Notes: generated from the sequence alone by a model not told the origin. A stretch of 64,000 bases of DNA from Agrobacterium larrymoorei (GCF_030819275.1 NZ_JAUTBL010000001.1:434001-498000); one strand, 5' to 3'. Counted from the first letter of the stretch, positions 1-10,851 are shown. Made by a program: numbers and translations.

Positions 1-820
1 CATAGGACTTGCGCAGACGATCGAGCTGATCGGCCGAGAAGTTGTAGGCGAGATCCATTTCCTTGGCCTCGAAGCGACGGACCGAGGCGGCCTGGTCGTC
101 GATCGGGTAGAAGATCACCTTGTCGATCTTCGTATTGGCAGCGTCCCAGAAGTTCGGGTTCTTGACCACCGTCAGGCTGTCGTTCGGCACGTGCGACTGA
201 AGCGTATAGGCACCGTTGGAGACCATGACGCCTGGCTTGACGAAATCCTTGCCGTTCTTGTCGAAGCTCGCCTTGGAAACAGGCAATGCGGTCTGGTGCG
301 CGAGAAGCTCGAGGAAGAAGGGCGTCGGGCGCTCGAGCGTGATTTCGAGCGTCTTATCGTCCACCGCCTTCACGCCAAGCTGATCAAGCGGCAATTCGCC
401 CTTGTTGATCTTTTCGGCATTCTTGATGGGGTAGAGAATATTGGCATATTTGGCTGCCGTCTTCGGGTCCTGAACGCGCTGGTAGGAGAACACGAAGTCT
501 TCAGCCGTCACCGGCGAACCATCCGACCACTTCGCGTTGTCGCGCAGCTTGAACGTATAGACCGTGCCGTCATCCGACAGCTTCCAGCTTTCCGCCGTGC
601 CGGGAACGATCTTGCCGGCAGCGTCGTAGATCGTCAGGCCCTCATAGAGATCCTTGAGGATGAAAGCTTCGATATTGATCGAGGTCTGTGCCTGATCGAG
701 AGTTTGGGGTTCCCCCGGATTACCGCGATGCAGAACGGTTTCAGCAAGAGCGGAACTGGCGCCAATCAGAAGTGAGCCGAGAAGAATTGCGGCTCGCGTT
801 GTCGTTTTAAACGAAATCAT
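1..820 (-). CDS. Peptide ABC transporter substrate-binding protein (DppA/OppA type), 3' part missing
   Basis: Periplasmic binding protein of the SBP family 5 that captures oligopeptides or dipeptides for an ABC importer. Translating the minus strand from the ATG at 820 gives a signal peptide (MISFKTTTRAAILLGSLLIG, Ala-rich end at about residue 26) followed by family features: NPGEPQTLDQ near residue 35, LRDNAKWSDGSPVTAEDFVFSY near 95-115, and LERPTPFFLELL near 160. About 273 codons are present against roughly 530 in the family, so the C-terminal half lies beyond the left edge. Partner permease and ATPase genes are not in view; by habit they would lie further left. It is divergent from glpR. 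Peptide specificity cannot be told from this half. Confidence 0.88.
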   Translation of the reverse strand, partial: MISFKTTTRAAILLGSLLIGASSALAETVLHRGNPGEPQTLDQAQTSINIEAFILKDLYEGLTIYDAAGKIVPGTAESWKLSDDGTVYTFKLRDNAKWSDGSPVTAEDFVFSYQRVQDPKTAAKYANILYPIKNAEKINKGELPLDQLGVKAVDDKTLEITLERPTPFFLELLAHQTALPVSKASFDKNGKDFVKPGVMVSNGAYTLQSHVPNDSLTVVKNPNFWDAANTKIDKVIFYPIDDQAASVRRFEAKEMDLAYNFSADQLDRLRKSY

Positions 821-1199
821 TTTTTTAATGCTCCCAGACAGTTTGAGAGGCCTAAAACAAGGGCAAATTGGCTTGACGCGCAACCCCCAATATTTTCAGC
901 CACTTCAAGCCTGCCTTTTGAGCAGGCAATACTTATGAATGCGCAACAATGCGGCAAGGCAAAATATCTTGGAAAAATATCGGGATACGCGACGTCGTAA
1001 TCGGTCAAGCTGACTGACAAATTTCGTCTAGATATGGCGTCCGCCTGTGGAAAACGATGAACGGGGAAGCGCAAATAGAGCCCACCTTTTAGAGAATCCT
1101 CTGCCGACAGGCTGATGGGGAAGAGAGTGAAGGGCGCTTGAGCGGCTTTCGTTTTTGGCTAAACTGAAACAAAACGAAAAGATTTTAGGGGGTCATTCA
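821..1199. promoter_or_regulatory. Divergent intergenic region between the peptide-binding gene and glpR
   Basis: About 380 bases with no convincing gene; a minus-strand open frame at 817-1074 overlaps the start of the binding-protein gene and has no family features. The region must hold both divergent promoters. The only clear element is the inverted repeat at 1147-1179, listed separately. A ribosome site, TTAGGGGG at about 1185-1192, precedes the glpR ATG. Confidence 0.6.
1147..1179. promoter_or_regulatory. Probable GlpR operator: inverted repeat TTTCGTTTT / AAAACGAAA
   Basis: A perfect 9-base inverted repeat, TTTCGTTTT at 1147-1155 and AAAACGAAA at 1171-1179, lies 20 bases ahead of the glpR start. 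DeoR-family repressors bind TTCG-containing repeats, and autoregulation is common in the family. The same TTTCGTTT word recurs between glpR and glpD at 1988. Assignment to GlpR is inference. Confidence 0.55.
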
Positions 1200-1997
1200 A
1201 TGTTTTTCAGCGCGCGTCAAACCGAGATCATAGAGCTTGCCAAGTCCGAAGGACGAGTGCTGGTCGAAGACCTCGCGGCACGCTTTTCCGTTACGCCGCA
1301 GACGATCCGCAAGGACTTGAACGAACTCTGCGAAAACAGAACGCTGAATCGCATTCACGGCGGCGCGATTTTCCCGAATGGCACCGAAAATATGCGCTAC
1401 GAGGCGCGCCGTTCGATTGCCGCGAGCGAAAAGCAGGCCATCGGCAAGGCGGCAGCGAACATTATTCCCAACAAGTCCTCCCTCTTCATCAATATCGGCA
1501 CGACGACGGAGGCGGTGGGCGATGCGCTGCTCGATCATCAGGAACTGATGGTCATCACCAATAATATCAATGTCGCAAACCGGCTGCGTATCTTCCCTTC
1601 CATCGAGGTCATTATAGCCGGCGGCGTCGTGCGCGGAACCGATGGCGGCATTGTTGGCGAGGCGGCAGTGGACTTCATTCGTCAGTTCAAGGTGGATTAT
1701 GCGGTGATCGGCGTTTCCGCAATCGATCAGGACGGCGCTCTACTGGACTACGACTTTCGGGAGGTGAAGGTAGCCCAGGCCATCATCGCCAATGCGCGCC
1801 ATGTGATCCTTGCCAGCGACTCAAGCAAATTCGACCGCACAGCCCCCGTCCGTATCGGCCATCTCTCGCAGGTTCAGACCTTCATTACCGACCATTGCCC
1901 GTCGGAATCCATCCGCAACATCTGCCGGGAAGCGGGAGTCGAGCTGATCGAAACAACCCCACGAGAGACAGACATCATAGACGATAGTTTCGTTTGA
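1200..1997 (+). CDS. glpR: Glycerol operon repressor GlpR (DeoR family)
   Basis: DNA-binding repressor whose inducer in this family is a phosphorylated sugar, here presumably glycerol-3-phosphate. 265 residues, standard for the family. The N-terminal winged helix-turn-helix covers about residues 4-58, with the DeoR signature region VTPQTIRKDLNELCEN and then RIHGGAI. The C-terminal sugar-phosphate sensor fold shows FINIGTTTEAVGDAL, ITNNINVANRL and the GIVGEAAVDFI segment. The start at 1200 is preferred over an in-frame upstream codon at 1155 because AGGGGG sits just upstream and the family begins at MFFSARQ. It is first in the glp locus, ahead of glpD on the same strand, the gene order of rhizobial glpRDSTPQUV. 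The inverted repeat ahead of it suggests autorepression. Confidence 0.92.
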   Translation: MFFSARQTEIIELAKSEGRVLVEDLAARFSVTPQTIRKDLNELCENRTLNRIHGGAIFPNGTENMRYEARRSIAASEKQAIGKAAANIIPNKSSLFINIGTTTEAVGDALLDHQELMVITNNINVANRLRIFPSIEVIIAGGVVRGTDGGIVGEAAVDFIRQFKVDYAVIGVSAIDQDGALLDYDFREVKVAQAIIANARHVILASDSSKFDRTAPVRIGHLSQVQTFITDHCPSESIRNICREAGVELIETTPRETDIIDDSFV

Positions 1998-2008
1998 CAT
2001 TCGCTTTC
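1988..2008 (+). promoter_or_regulatory. Possible second GlpR site between glpR and glpD
   Basis: TTTCGTTT at 1988-1995 overlaps the glpR stop codon and is followed by ATTCGCTTTC at 1999-2008. The first word is identical to the arm of the operator ahead of glpR. The 83-base gap that follows could hold a glpD promoter. Inference from word sharing only. Confidence 0.35.
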
Positions 2009-2080
2009 AGTTCCTTTTATTTTCCCTTTAACAAAAAATGCTTCGCCTTTAAGGCGCAAGACAGCAGGGAGTGGTGACAG

Positions 2081-3589
2081 GTGGCTCAAGAGGCGGTTCG
2101 CGACATCTTCGTGATCGGCGGCGGTATCAATGGCTGCGGCATCGCGCGTGATGCGGCTGGCCGGGGTTATTCCGTCACGCTGGCCGAGATGAAGGACTTT
2201 GCTTCCGGCACGTCCTCCGGCGCCACCAAGCTGATCCATGGCGGCCTGCGCTATCTCGAACATTATGAGTTCCGTCTCGTGCGTGAAGCCTTGATGGAAC
2301 GCGAAGTTCTGTGGGCGATGGCGCCCCATATCATCTGGCCGATGCGCTTCGTTCTGCCCTTCCACAAGGGTGGCATTCGCCCCGCTTGGCTGATCCGGCT
2401 CGGTCTCTTCCTCTACGATCACCTCGGCGGTCGCAAATTGCTGCCTGCCACCAAGTCTCTCGACATGCGCCGCGATCCGGCTGGCAAGCCGTTGAAGCCG
2501 CTCTTCACCAAGGCCTTCGAATATTCCGACGGCTGGGTGGATGACGCGCGTCTCGTGGTGCTGAACGCACGCGACGCGGCAGACCGCGGCGCGGACATCA
2601 TGAACCGCTCGAAGGTAACTTCGGTCCGGCGCGAAAACGGGCTTTGGACCATCAACGTCCAGAACATCGAAAGCGGCGACGTGAAAACCGTGCAGGCACG
2701 CATGCTGGTGAATGCCGCCGGTCCCTGGGTGGATCAGGTTCTGTCCAACGCGGCTGGGAAAAACCAGGTTCACAATGTTCGCCTCGTTCAGGGCAGCCAT
2801 ATCGTCGTGAAGAAGAAGTTTGACGATCCGCGCGCCTATTTCTTCCAGAACCCAGACAACCGCATCATTTTCGCCATCCCTTACGAGACTGACTTCACCC
2901 TGATCGGCACGACCGACCGCGACTATGACGGCGATCCCTCGCAGGTGAGGATCAGCGACGAGGAAACGGATTATCTCTGCAAGGCGGCCAGCGAATATTT
3001 TGCCGAGCCGGTGACGAAGGATGATATCGTCTGGACCTATTCCGCCGTTCGTCCTCTCTATGACGACGGCGCATCCAAGGCGCAGGAAGCCACGCGCGAC
3101 TATGTGTTGAAGCTGGAGCAGAACACCGGCGAGCCGCCGCTGCTCAACGTCTTTGGCGGAAAGCTTACCACCTATCGTCGCCTTGCCGAACATGCGCTGG
3201 AAAAGATCAATGAAGCGATCGGCACCAAGGGTTCGCCCTGGACGGCGAGAAGCTCGTTGCCGGGCGGCGATTTTGCTCCGACCGGCTATGATGCTGAAGT
3301 GGCAAAGCTGAAGGGCCGTTATGGCTTTCTCTCGGATCGCCATGCCCGCCGTCTTGTCAGGCTTTACGGAACGAAGGCTGCGGTCTTCCTAGGAGATGCG
3401 ACCGGTGTGGAGGCACTGGGGCGTCATTTCGGCGGTGATCTCTACGAGCGCGAAGTCGCCTGGCTCATGGAAATGGAATGGGCCAGAACGAGTGAGGATG
3501 TGCTCTGGCGCAGGACCAAGCAGGGCTTGCATTTTTCCAAAGAGGAAGCCGCTGCCTTGAACGAATACATGACGAAAAAGGCTGCTTAA
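2081..3589 (+). CDS. glpD: Aerobic glycerol-3-phosphate dehydrogenase GlpD
   Basis: Membrane-associated FAD enzyme oxidising sn-glycerol-3-phosphate to dihydroxyacetone phosphate with electrons passed to quinone. 502 residues, usual length. The Rossmann FAD motif GGGINGCG is at about residues 13-20, followed by SGTSSGATKLIHGGLRYLE, a hallmark of the family, then VNAAGPWVD near 210 and GGKLTTYRRLAEHA near 350. The start is a GTG at 2081 with AGGGAG at 2066-2071. It lies between the regulator and the transporter genes of the operon, so imported glycerol-3-phosphate is oxidised by the same transcription unit. Confidence 0.95.
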   Translation: MAQEAVRDIFVIGGGINGCGIARDAAGRGYSVTLAEMKDFASGTSSGATKLIHGGLRYLEHYEFRLVREALMEREVLWAMAPHIIWPMRFVLPFHKGGIRPAWLIRLGLFLYDHLGGRKLLPATKSLDMRRDPAGKPLKPLFTKAFEYSDGWVDDARLVVLNARDAADRGADIMNRSKVTSVRRENGLWTINVQNIESGDVKTVQARMLVNAAGPWVDQVLSNAAGKNQVHNVRLVQGSHIVVKKKFDDPRAYFFQNPDNRIIFAIPYETDFTLIGTTDRDYDGDPSQVRISDEETDYLCKAASEYFAEPVTKDDIVWTYSAVRPLYDDGASKAQEATRDYVLKLEQNTGEPPLLNVFGGKLTTYRRLAEHALEKINEAIGTKGSPWTARSSLPGGDFAPTGYDAEVAKLKGRYGFLSDRHARRLVRLYGTKAAVFLGDATGVEALGRHFGGDLYEREVAWLMEMEWARTSEDVLWRRTKQGLHFSKEEAAALNEYMTKKAA

Positions 3590-3676
3590 CACGACTGATT
3601 AAGACGCGCCGTAACGGCGCTGCGTAAGACATATTGATTGCAGACATCTTGCTGGTGGAGGAGGCCGCGGGACAGA

Positions 3677-4759
3677 ATGCTTGAATTGCGCAACATCGCG
3701 AAGATGGTGGGCGGGGATTATCATATCTACCCGACCAATCTCACACTCAAGCGGGGCACGCTGAATGTCCTGCTTGGCCCGACCTTGTCGGGCAAGACCT
3801 CCTTGATGCGACTGATGGCCGGCCTCGACAAGCCGACCGAAGGCTCGCTGATCTTCGACGGCGCCGATGTGACGGGCAAACGCGTGCAAGACCGCAGCGT
3901 CGCCATGGTCTATCAGCAGTTCATCAACTACCCCTCGCTATCGGTCTACGAAAACATCGCCTCCCCGATGCGGATCGCAAAGAAAGATAGCGCCACGATC
4001 GATCGCGAGGTCCGCAAGGCGGCGGACCTGTTGAAGCTCACGCCCTATCTGGAGCGCACGCCGCTCAATCTCTCTGGCGGCCAGCAGCAGCGAACCGCCC
4101 TTGCCCGCGCCATCGTCAAGAATGCCAGCCTCGTTCTTCTGGACGAGCCGCTTGCCAACCTCGATTACAAGCTGCGCGAAGAGCTGCGTGAGGAACTGCC
4201 AAAGATTTTCGCCTTATCCGGCGCGATCTTTGTCTATGCCACGACGGAACCATCCGAAGCACTCCTCCTTGGTGGAAACACCGCAACCCTCAACCAGGGC
4301 CGGATCACGCAATATGGCCCGACCATCGACATGTACCGCAATCCGGTCGATCTCGTTTCCGCCAGAACCTTTGCCGATCCGCCGCTGAATATCGTCGAAT
4401 TGACGAAAGCCGGAAACACGTTCCTGCAAAATGGCCAACCGGCATTTGCTGTTCCGGCCCATCTTTCCGGCATTGCCGATGGACCGGTGACCGCCGCGTT
4501 TCATCCGCACCACCTCTATCCAGAACCCACCAACGTCAATGCCGTGAAACTTCAGGCAAAGACGCTGGTTTCGGAAATCGCCGGATCGGAAAGCTTCATC
4601 CATCTGGACTTTGCCGGCCACCGCTGGGTGATGCTGACGCGTGGCATTCTCGATATCGAGCCAGACCGGCAGATCGATATCTATCTCGACACCCGTCATC
4701 TGATGGCCTTCGGCACTGATGGCCGTTCCCTTGCAACCCCGAAGCTTGCTGCCGCGTGA
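3677..4759 (+). CDS. glpS: Glycerol ABC importer ATPase GlpS
   Basis: Cytoplasmic nucleotide-binding subunit of the rhizobial glycerol importer. 360 residues: ATPase domain to about 235, then a C-terminal regulatory (TOBE-like) domain. Walker A GPTLSGKT is at 34-41, an intact signature LSGGQ at 132-136 and Walker B with D156-E157. The H-loop histidine is missing: the equivalent of THDQ in GlpT reads TTEP here, with T190 in the histidine position. Start chosen at ATG 3677, 12 bases after GGAGGAGG (3657-3664), since the frame upstream to 3638 has no family similarity. Twelve bases separate it from glpT. Together the two form an asymmetric pair, discussed in the findings. Confidence 0.9.
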   Translation: MLELRNIAKMVGGDYHIYPTNLTLKRGTLNVLLGPTLSGKTSLMRLMAGLDKPTEGSLIFDGADVTGKRVQDRSVAMVYQQFINYPSLSVYENIASPMRIAKKDSATIDREVRKAADLLKLTPYLERTPLNLSGGQQQRTALARAIVKNASLVLLDEPLANLDYKLREELREELPKIFALSGAIFVYATTEPSEALLLGGNTATLNQGRITQYGPTIDMYRNPVDLVSARTFADPPLNIVELTKAGNTFLQNGQPAFAVPAHLSGIADGPVTAAFHPHHLYPEPTNVNAVKLQAKTLVSEIAGSESFIHLDFAGHRWVMLTRGILDIEPDRQIDIYLDTRHLMAFGTDGRSLATPKLAAA

Positions 4760-4771
4760 GGAGATAGAGAC

Positions 4772-5842
<1,071 letters not shown>

Positions 5843-5844
5843 GC

Positions 5845-6711
<867 letters not shown>

Positions 6712-6725
6712 GAAAGGAGACCGGT

Positions 6726-7541
6726 ATGAGCAATTCCACCATGAGCCGCTTCTCCTTCTTGATCCCGACGATCTACATCATCTTCCTGCTGCTGCCGATT
6801 TACTGGCTGGTGAATATGAGCTTCAAAGAGAATGCCGAAATCCTCGGCGCCTTCTCGCTCTGGCCGCAAAATCCGACGCTGCGCAACTACACGGTCATCT
6901 TTACCGATCCGTCCTGGTATAACGGCTACATCAACTCGATCATCTATGTGGCGTTGAACACCGTCATCTCGGTCGCGGCGGCACTTCCGGCAGCCTATGC
7001 CTTCTCTCGATATCGCTTCCTTGGCGATAAGCATCTGTTCTTCTGGCTGCTCACAAACCGAATGGCGCCGCCCGCCGTCTTCGCCCTGCCCTTCTTCCAG
7101 CTTTATTCCGCATTCGGGCTGATCGATACGCATATCGCAGTGGCGATCGCCCACTGCCTGTTCAACGTGCCGCTGGCGGTGTGGATCTTGGAAGGCTTCA
7201 TGTCCGGCGTTCCGAAGGAAATCGACGAGACCGCCTATATCGACGGTTATTCCTTCCCACGCTTCTTCGTGAAGATTTTCATGCCCCTGATCGCAAGCGG
7301 CATCGGCGTGGCGGCTTTCTTCTGCTTCATGTTCTCCTGGGTCGAGTTGCTGCTCGCCAGGACCCTGACGACGACTGCGGCAAAGCCGATTGCCGCGACG
7401 ATGACGCGCACGGTTTCCGCATCGGGGATGGACTGGGGCGTTCTGGCTGCAGCCGGCGTGTTGACCATCATTCCCGGCGCGCTCGTCATCTATTTCGTCC
7501 GCAACTACATCGCCAAGGGCTTCGCCCTCGGTCGCGTCTAA
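6726..7541 (+). CDS. glpQ: Glycerol ABC importer permease GlpQ
   Basis: MalG-like inner-membrane permease that pairs with GlpP. 271 residues from the ATG at 6726, chosen because AAAGGAG lies 7 bases ahead; the frame extends a few codons upstream to a GTG at 6708. Helix 1 is FLIPTIYIIFLLLPIYWLV, followed by a long periplasmic loop and the core helices. The coupling motif reads VPKEIDETAYIDGYSFPRFFVKIFMP near residues 162-187, matching the EAA loop. Another 14 bases separate it from glpU. Confidence 0.9.
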   Translation: MSNSTMSRFSFLIPTIYIIFLLLPIYWLVNMSFKENAEILGAFSLWPQNPTLRNYTVIFTDPSWYNGYINSIIYVALNTVISVAAALPAAYAFSRYRFLGDKHLFFWLLTNRMAPPAVFALPFFQLYSAFGLIDTHIAVAIAHCLFNVPLAVWILEGFMSGVPKEIDETAYIDGYSFPRFFVKIFMPLIASGIGVAAFFCFMFSWVELLLARTLTTTAAKPIAATMTRTVSASGMDWGVLAAAGVLTIIPGALVIYFVRNYIAKGFALGRV

Positions 7542-7555
7542 CAAGGAGAACTCGG

Positions 7556-7837
7556 ATGCATTTTTCCTGGATGGCATGGACGCTGCCAACGGCGCTGTTT
7601 TTTCTGACCATCCTCGCTTTGCTGATCGGCATGGCGGTGTGGGAGTATTTCTCGCCCGGCGGCAATCCGCGCGTCGGCATTCTTCGCTTCGAGACGACAC
7701 GGGGGGACAGGCTCTTCGTCTCGCTGCTCGGCTCCGCTTTCATCAATCTTGCCTGGCTCGGCTTTGTCGGCACAGGCCTTTGGTGGGCGCTCGCTCTATC
7801 GGTTGTCTATGCGATCGGCGTGTTCCGCTTCGTATAG
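7556..7837 (+). CDS. glpU: Small membrane protein GlpU (DUF2160)
   Basis: 93-residue integral membrane protein of the DUF2160 family, found in rhizobial glycerol operons between the permeases and the binding protein. Two hydrophobic segments are evident: residues about 8-27 (LPTALFFLTILALLIGMAVW) and about 62-90. Its role in the importer is not known; an accessory subunit is likely from context. The ATG at 7556 is preceded by AAGGAG. A longer in-frame reading from 7181 exists but runs inside glpQ in another frame and is rejected. Confidence 0.82.
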   Translation: MHFSWMAWTLPTALFFLTILALLIGMAVWEYFSPGGNPRVGILRFETTRGDRLFVSLLGSAFINLAWLGFVGTGLWWALALSVVYAIGVFRFV

Positions 7838-7917
7838 CTGCCGACGACGTACCGGGGCGGAGGACGACCCGGCCATTTTATACATGACGCAATCGCAAAA
7901 CCTTGGGAGGACCTCTT

Positions 7918-9639
7918 ATGCGAATGCATCTTCTTACCACCACAGCAGCGGCGCTGCTGGCAATCACCGGCGTGGCTCACGCCGGTATGAATGAAGCCAA
8001 AGCTTTTCTTGATAAGGAAGTCGGCGACCTTTCGTCCCTCTCCCGTGCGGACCAGGAAAAGGAAATGCAATGGTTCATCGACGCAGCCAAGCCATTTGCG
8101 GGCATGGACATCAAGGTCGTCTCCGAAACGTTGACGACGCATGAATATGAATCCAAGGTACTGGCGAAGGCCTTTTCCGAAATTACCGGCATCAAGCTGA
8201 CACACGACCTGATCGGCGAAGGCGATGTGGTCGAGAAGCTGCAGACGCAAATGCAGTCCGGCGAAAACATCTATGACGCCTTCGTTAACGACAGCGACCT
8301 GATCGGCACCCATTGGCGCTACCAGCAGGTGCGCAACCTGACCGACTGGATGGCCGGCGAAGGCAAGGACGTCACCAATCCCGGTCTCGACCTGCCCGAT
8401 TTCATCGGCACCAAGTTCACCACAGCACCCGACGGCAAGCTCTATCAGCTGCCGGACCAGCAGTTCGCCAACCTTTACTGGTTCCGCTACGACTGGTTCA
8501 ACGATGCCAAGAACAAGGCCGACTTCAAGGCGAAGTATGGCTACGACCTCGGCGTTCCGGTCAACTGGTCGGCCTATGAGGATATTGCCGAATTCTTCAC
8601 CGGTCGCGAAATCGACGGTAAGAAGGTCTATGGCCATATGGACTACGGCAAGAAAGACCCCTCGCTCGGCTGGCGCTTCACCGATGCCTGGCTGTCCATG
8701 GCCGGTAACGGCGACAAGGGCCTGCCAAACGGTTTGCCGGTCGATGAATGGGGCATCAAGGTCAACGAAAAGTCCCAGCCGGTCGGCTCCTGCGTCGCAC
8801 GTGGCGGCGACACCAACGGCCCGGCCTCGGTCTATGCCATCCAGAAATATCTCGACTGGATGAAGGCCTATGCACCTCCAGCAGCGCAGGGCATGAACTT
8901 CTCAGAATCCGGTCCCGTCCCGGCCCAGGGCGAAGTGGCTCAGCAGATCTTCTGGTACACTGCCTTCACCGCGGATGCGGTCAAGAAGGGCCTGCCGGTG
9001 GTCAACGAGGACGGCACGCCGAAGTGGCGCATGGCTCCCTCCCCGCATGGCGTCTACTGGAAGGACGGCATGAAGCTCGGCTATCAGGACGTGGGTTCCT
9101 GGACGCTGATGAAATCCACGCCTACCGATCGCGCCAAGGCCGCCTGGCTCTACGCGCAGTTCGTCACCTCTAAAACGGTGGACGTGAAAAAGGCGCATGT
9201 GGGTCTCACCCTCATCCGTGAATCGACCATCAACCATGAGAGCTTCACCAAGCGCGCCAAAGATCTCGGCGGCCTGATCGAATTCTACCGTTCGCCCGCT
9301 CGCGTGCAGTGGTCTCCGACCGGCACCAACGTTCCTGACTATCCGAAGCTGGCTCAGCTCTGGTGGCAGGCCGTGGGAGACGCGTCGTCGGGGGCGAAGA
9401 CTGCGCAGGAAGCGATGGATTCTCTTTGCGCCGAACAGGAAAAGGTCATGGCACGCCTGGAACGTGCAGGCGTTCAGGGCGACAAGGGACCGAAGCTCGC
9501 GGAAGAGCATGATCTCGAATATTGGCACAAGGATGCTGTTGCCAAGGGCAACTTGGCACCGCAGCTAAAAGTCGAGAACGAGAAGGAAAAGCCGCTTACC
9601 GTCAACTACGACGAACTGGTGAAGAGCTGGCAGAAGTAA
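7918..9639 (+). CDS. glpV: Glycerol ABC importer substrate-binding protein GlpV
   Basis: Periplasmic binding protein that delivers glycerol to GlpPQ. 573 residues, long for a family 1 sugar-binding protein but typical of GlpV. A signal peptide ends at about residue 22 (HLLTTTAAALLAITGVAHA). Family 1 features include VSETLTTHEYESKVLAKAF, the YDAFVNDSDLIG segment and KLYQLPDQQFANLYWFRYD. The start at 7918 follows GGGAGG (7905-7910) at correct spacing; the frame opens a few codons earlier at 7903. It is the last gene of the operon, followed by a dispersed repeat and a strong hairpin. Confidence 0.92.
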   Translation: MRMHLLTTTAAALLAITGVAHAGMNEAKAFLDKEVGDLSSLSRADQEKEMQWFIDAAKPFAGMDIKVVSETLTTHEYESKVLAKAFSEITGIKLTHDLIGEGDVVEKLQTQMQSGENIYDAFVNDSDLIGTHWRYQQVRNLTDWMAGEGKDVTNPGLDLPDFIGTKFTTAPDGKLYQLPDQQFANLYWFRYDWFNDAKNKADFKAKYGYDLGVPVNWSAYEDIAEFFTGREIDGKKVYGHMDYGKKDPSLGWRFTDAWLSMAGNGDKGLPNGLPVDEWGIKVNEKSQPVGSCVARGGDTNGPASVYAIQKYLDWMKAYAPPAAQGMNFSESGPVPAQGEVAQQIFWYTAFTADAVKKGLPVVNEDGTPKWRMAPSPHGVYWKDGMKLGYQDVGSWTLMKSTPTDRAKAAWLYAQFVTSKTVDVKKAHVGLTLIRESTINHESFTKRAKDLGGLIEFYRSPARVQWSPTGTNVPDYPKLAQLWWQAVGDASSGAKTAQEAMDSLCAEQEKVMARLERAGVQGDKGPKLAEEHDLEYWHKDAVAKGNLAPQLKVENEKEKPLTVNYDELVKSWQK

Positions 9640-9659
9640 GTCGAAGGCCTAAAAACGTG

Positions 9660-9750
9660 TCGCGGAAAAGTGTGAAGCGGTTTTGCAATCACGATACGCG
9701 ATGAGAGAAGGGCTTGAAGCGTGAAAAGCTAGTCTGAAAGATCGCAACAC
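9660..9750 (+). repeat. Dispersed intergenic repeat, copy A
   Basis: About 90 bases downstream of glpV that align with 37198-37288. Shared blocks include AGCGGYTT, GATACG / CATACG, AAGCGT and the nearly identical TCTGAAAGATCGC followed by RACA. Both copies lie just after the 3' end of a plus-strand gene, in the same orientation. I recall similar short intergenic repeats in other rhizobial and Brucella genomes, but have not checked. Confidence 0.65.
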
Positions 9751-9763
9751 GCTCTAAGAGAGC

Positions 9764-9794
9764 GAAAGCCGGGGAAACATTTTCCCCGGCTTTC
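9764..9794. terminator. Strong bidirectional hairpin between glpV and the LLM gene
   Basis: A perfect 14-base stem, GAAAGCCGGGGAAA at 9764-9777 paired with TTTCCCCGGCTTTC at 9781-9794, with a 3-base loop. It sits between two convergent genes and can end transcription from both sides. Confidence 0.85.
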
Positions 9795-9802
9795 CTAATG
9801 AA

Positions 9803-10825
9803 TCAGCGCCAGCCAAGTTCCGGCGCAACATGTTTCAAGATCGCTTCCAGTGCATGGACGTTATAGTCCACACCCAACTGGTTGGGGATTGTCAGTAGAA
9901 GGGTATCGGCTTCGGCCACAGCCTCATCCTTCGCCAATTCTTTCACCAAGACATCCGGCTCGGCTGCATAGGATCGACCGAAGATCGACCGCGTATTGGC
10001 ATCGATGTAGCCGACGCTGTCACTTTCTTTCGATCCCCTACCGAAATAGGCGCGATCGCGGTCATCCACCAGAGCGAAAATACTCCGGCTCACCGACACC
10101 CGTGGGGTGCCGCTATGGCCAGCTTCCTTCCAAGCCTCGCGATAGGCGCGGATCTGTGCTGCCTGCTGAACGTGGAAGGGTTCACCGGTTTCGTCGTCTT
10201 TCAACGTCGAGCTTTGCAGATGCATGCCGTGTTTTGCCGCCCAGACCGCAGTCGAGTTGGAGCCCGCACCCCACCAGATGCGATCTTTGAGACCCTCGGA
10301 ATGCGGCTCCAGTCGCAACAGACCGGGAGGGTTCGGAAACATCGGCTGGGGATGGGGCTCGGCAAAGCCCTCGCCTTTGAGGACCTGCAACAATATCTCT
10401 GTGTTGCGACGGCCCATGTCCGCATCGCTCTCCCCTTCCGCGGGGCGATAGCCGAAATAGCGCCAGCCGTCGATCACCTGTTCCGGCGAGCCTCGGCTCA
10501 AACCCAGTTGAAGACGTCCGTTGGCTATCAGATCGGCGGAGCCTGCATCTTCCGCCATGTAAAGCGGGTTCTCGTACCGCATGTCGATGACGGCCGTGCC
10601 GATCTCGATCGACTTGGTGCGCGCGCCGACTGCCGCGAGCAACGGAAATGGCGAAGCAAGCTGGCGCGCAAAGTGATGCACGCGGAAATAGGCACCATCG
10701 ACGCCGATTTCCTCAGCGGCGACGGAGAGTTCGATGGATTGTTGCAGAACGTCCTTGGCAGTACGTGCTTGCGAGTGAGGCCCCGGGCTCCAATGGCCGA
10801 AGGACAGAAAACCGATCTTCTTCAT
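9803..10825 (-). CDS. LLM-class flavin-dependent oxidoreductase
   Basis: 340-residue member of the luciferase-like monooxygenase superfamily, a TIM-barrel FMN enzyme. The N-terminus KKIGFLSFGHW, the segment AAEEIGVDGAYFRVHHFARQ near 40, NPLYMAEDAGSADLIANGRLQLGLSRGS near 90-115 and DRIWWGAGSNSTAVWAAKHG near 185 fit the family. The substrate is unknown. It stands alone, convergent with the glp operon and preceded by its own promoter region with alternating TGTGG / CCACA words, so it is probably regulated separately. Confidence 0.85.
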   Translation of the reverse strand: MKKIGFLSFGHWSPGPHSQARTAKDVLQQSIELSVAAEEIGVDGAYFRVHHFARQLASPFPLLAAVGARTKSIEIGTAVIDMRYENPLYMAEDAGSADLIANGRLQLGLSRGSPEQVIDGWRYFGYRPAEGESDADMGRRNTEILLQVLKGEGFAEPHPQPMFPNPPGLLRLEPHSEGLKDRIWWGAGSNSTAVWAAKHGMHLQSSTLKDDETGEPFHVQQAAQIRAYREAWKEAGHSGTPRVSVSRSIFALVDDRDRAYFGRGSKESDSVGYIDANTRSIFGRSYAAEPDVLVKELAKDEAVAEADTLLLTIPNQLGVDYNVHALEAILKHVAPELGWR

Positions 10826-10851
10826 AAGGTAAAACCTGCTGGCTCAATTAA

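Noticed and set aside
817..1074. 85-codon minus-strand open frame ahead of the peptide-binding gene
   Set aside because: Overlaps the true start of that gene and the promoter region; no features.
1874..3343. 489-codon open frame antisense to glpD
   Set aside because: glpD has unmistakable family motifs across the region; the opposite frame shows low-complexity composition and no motif.
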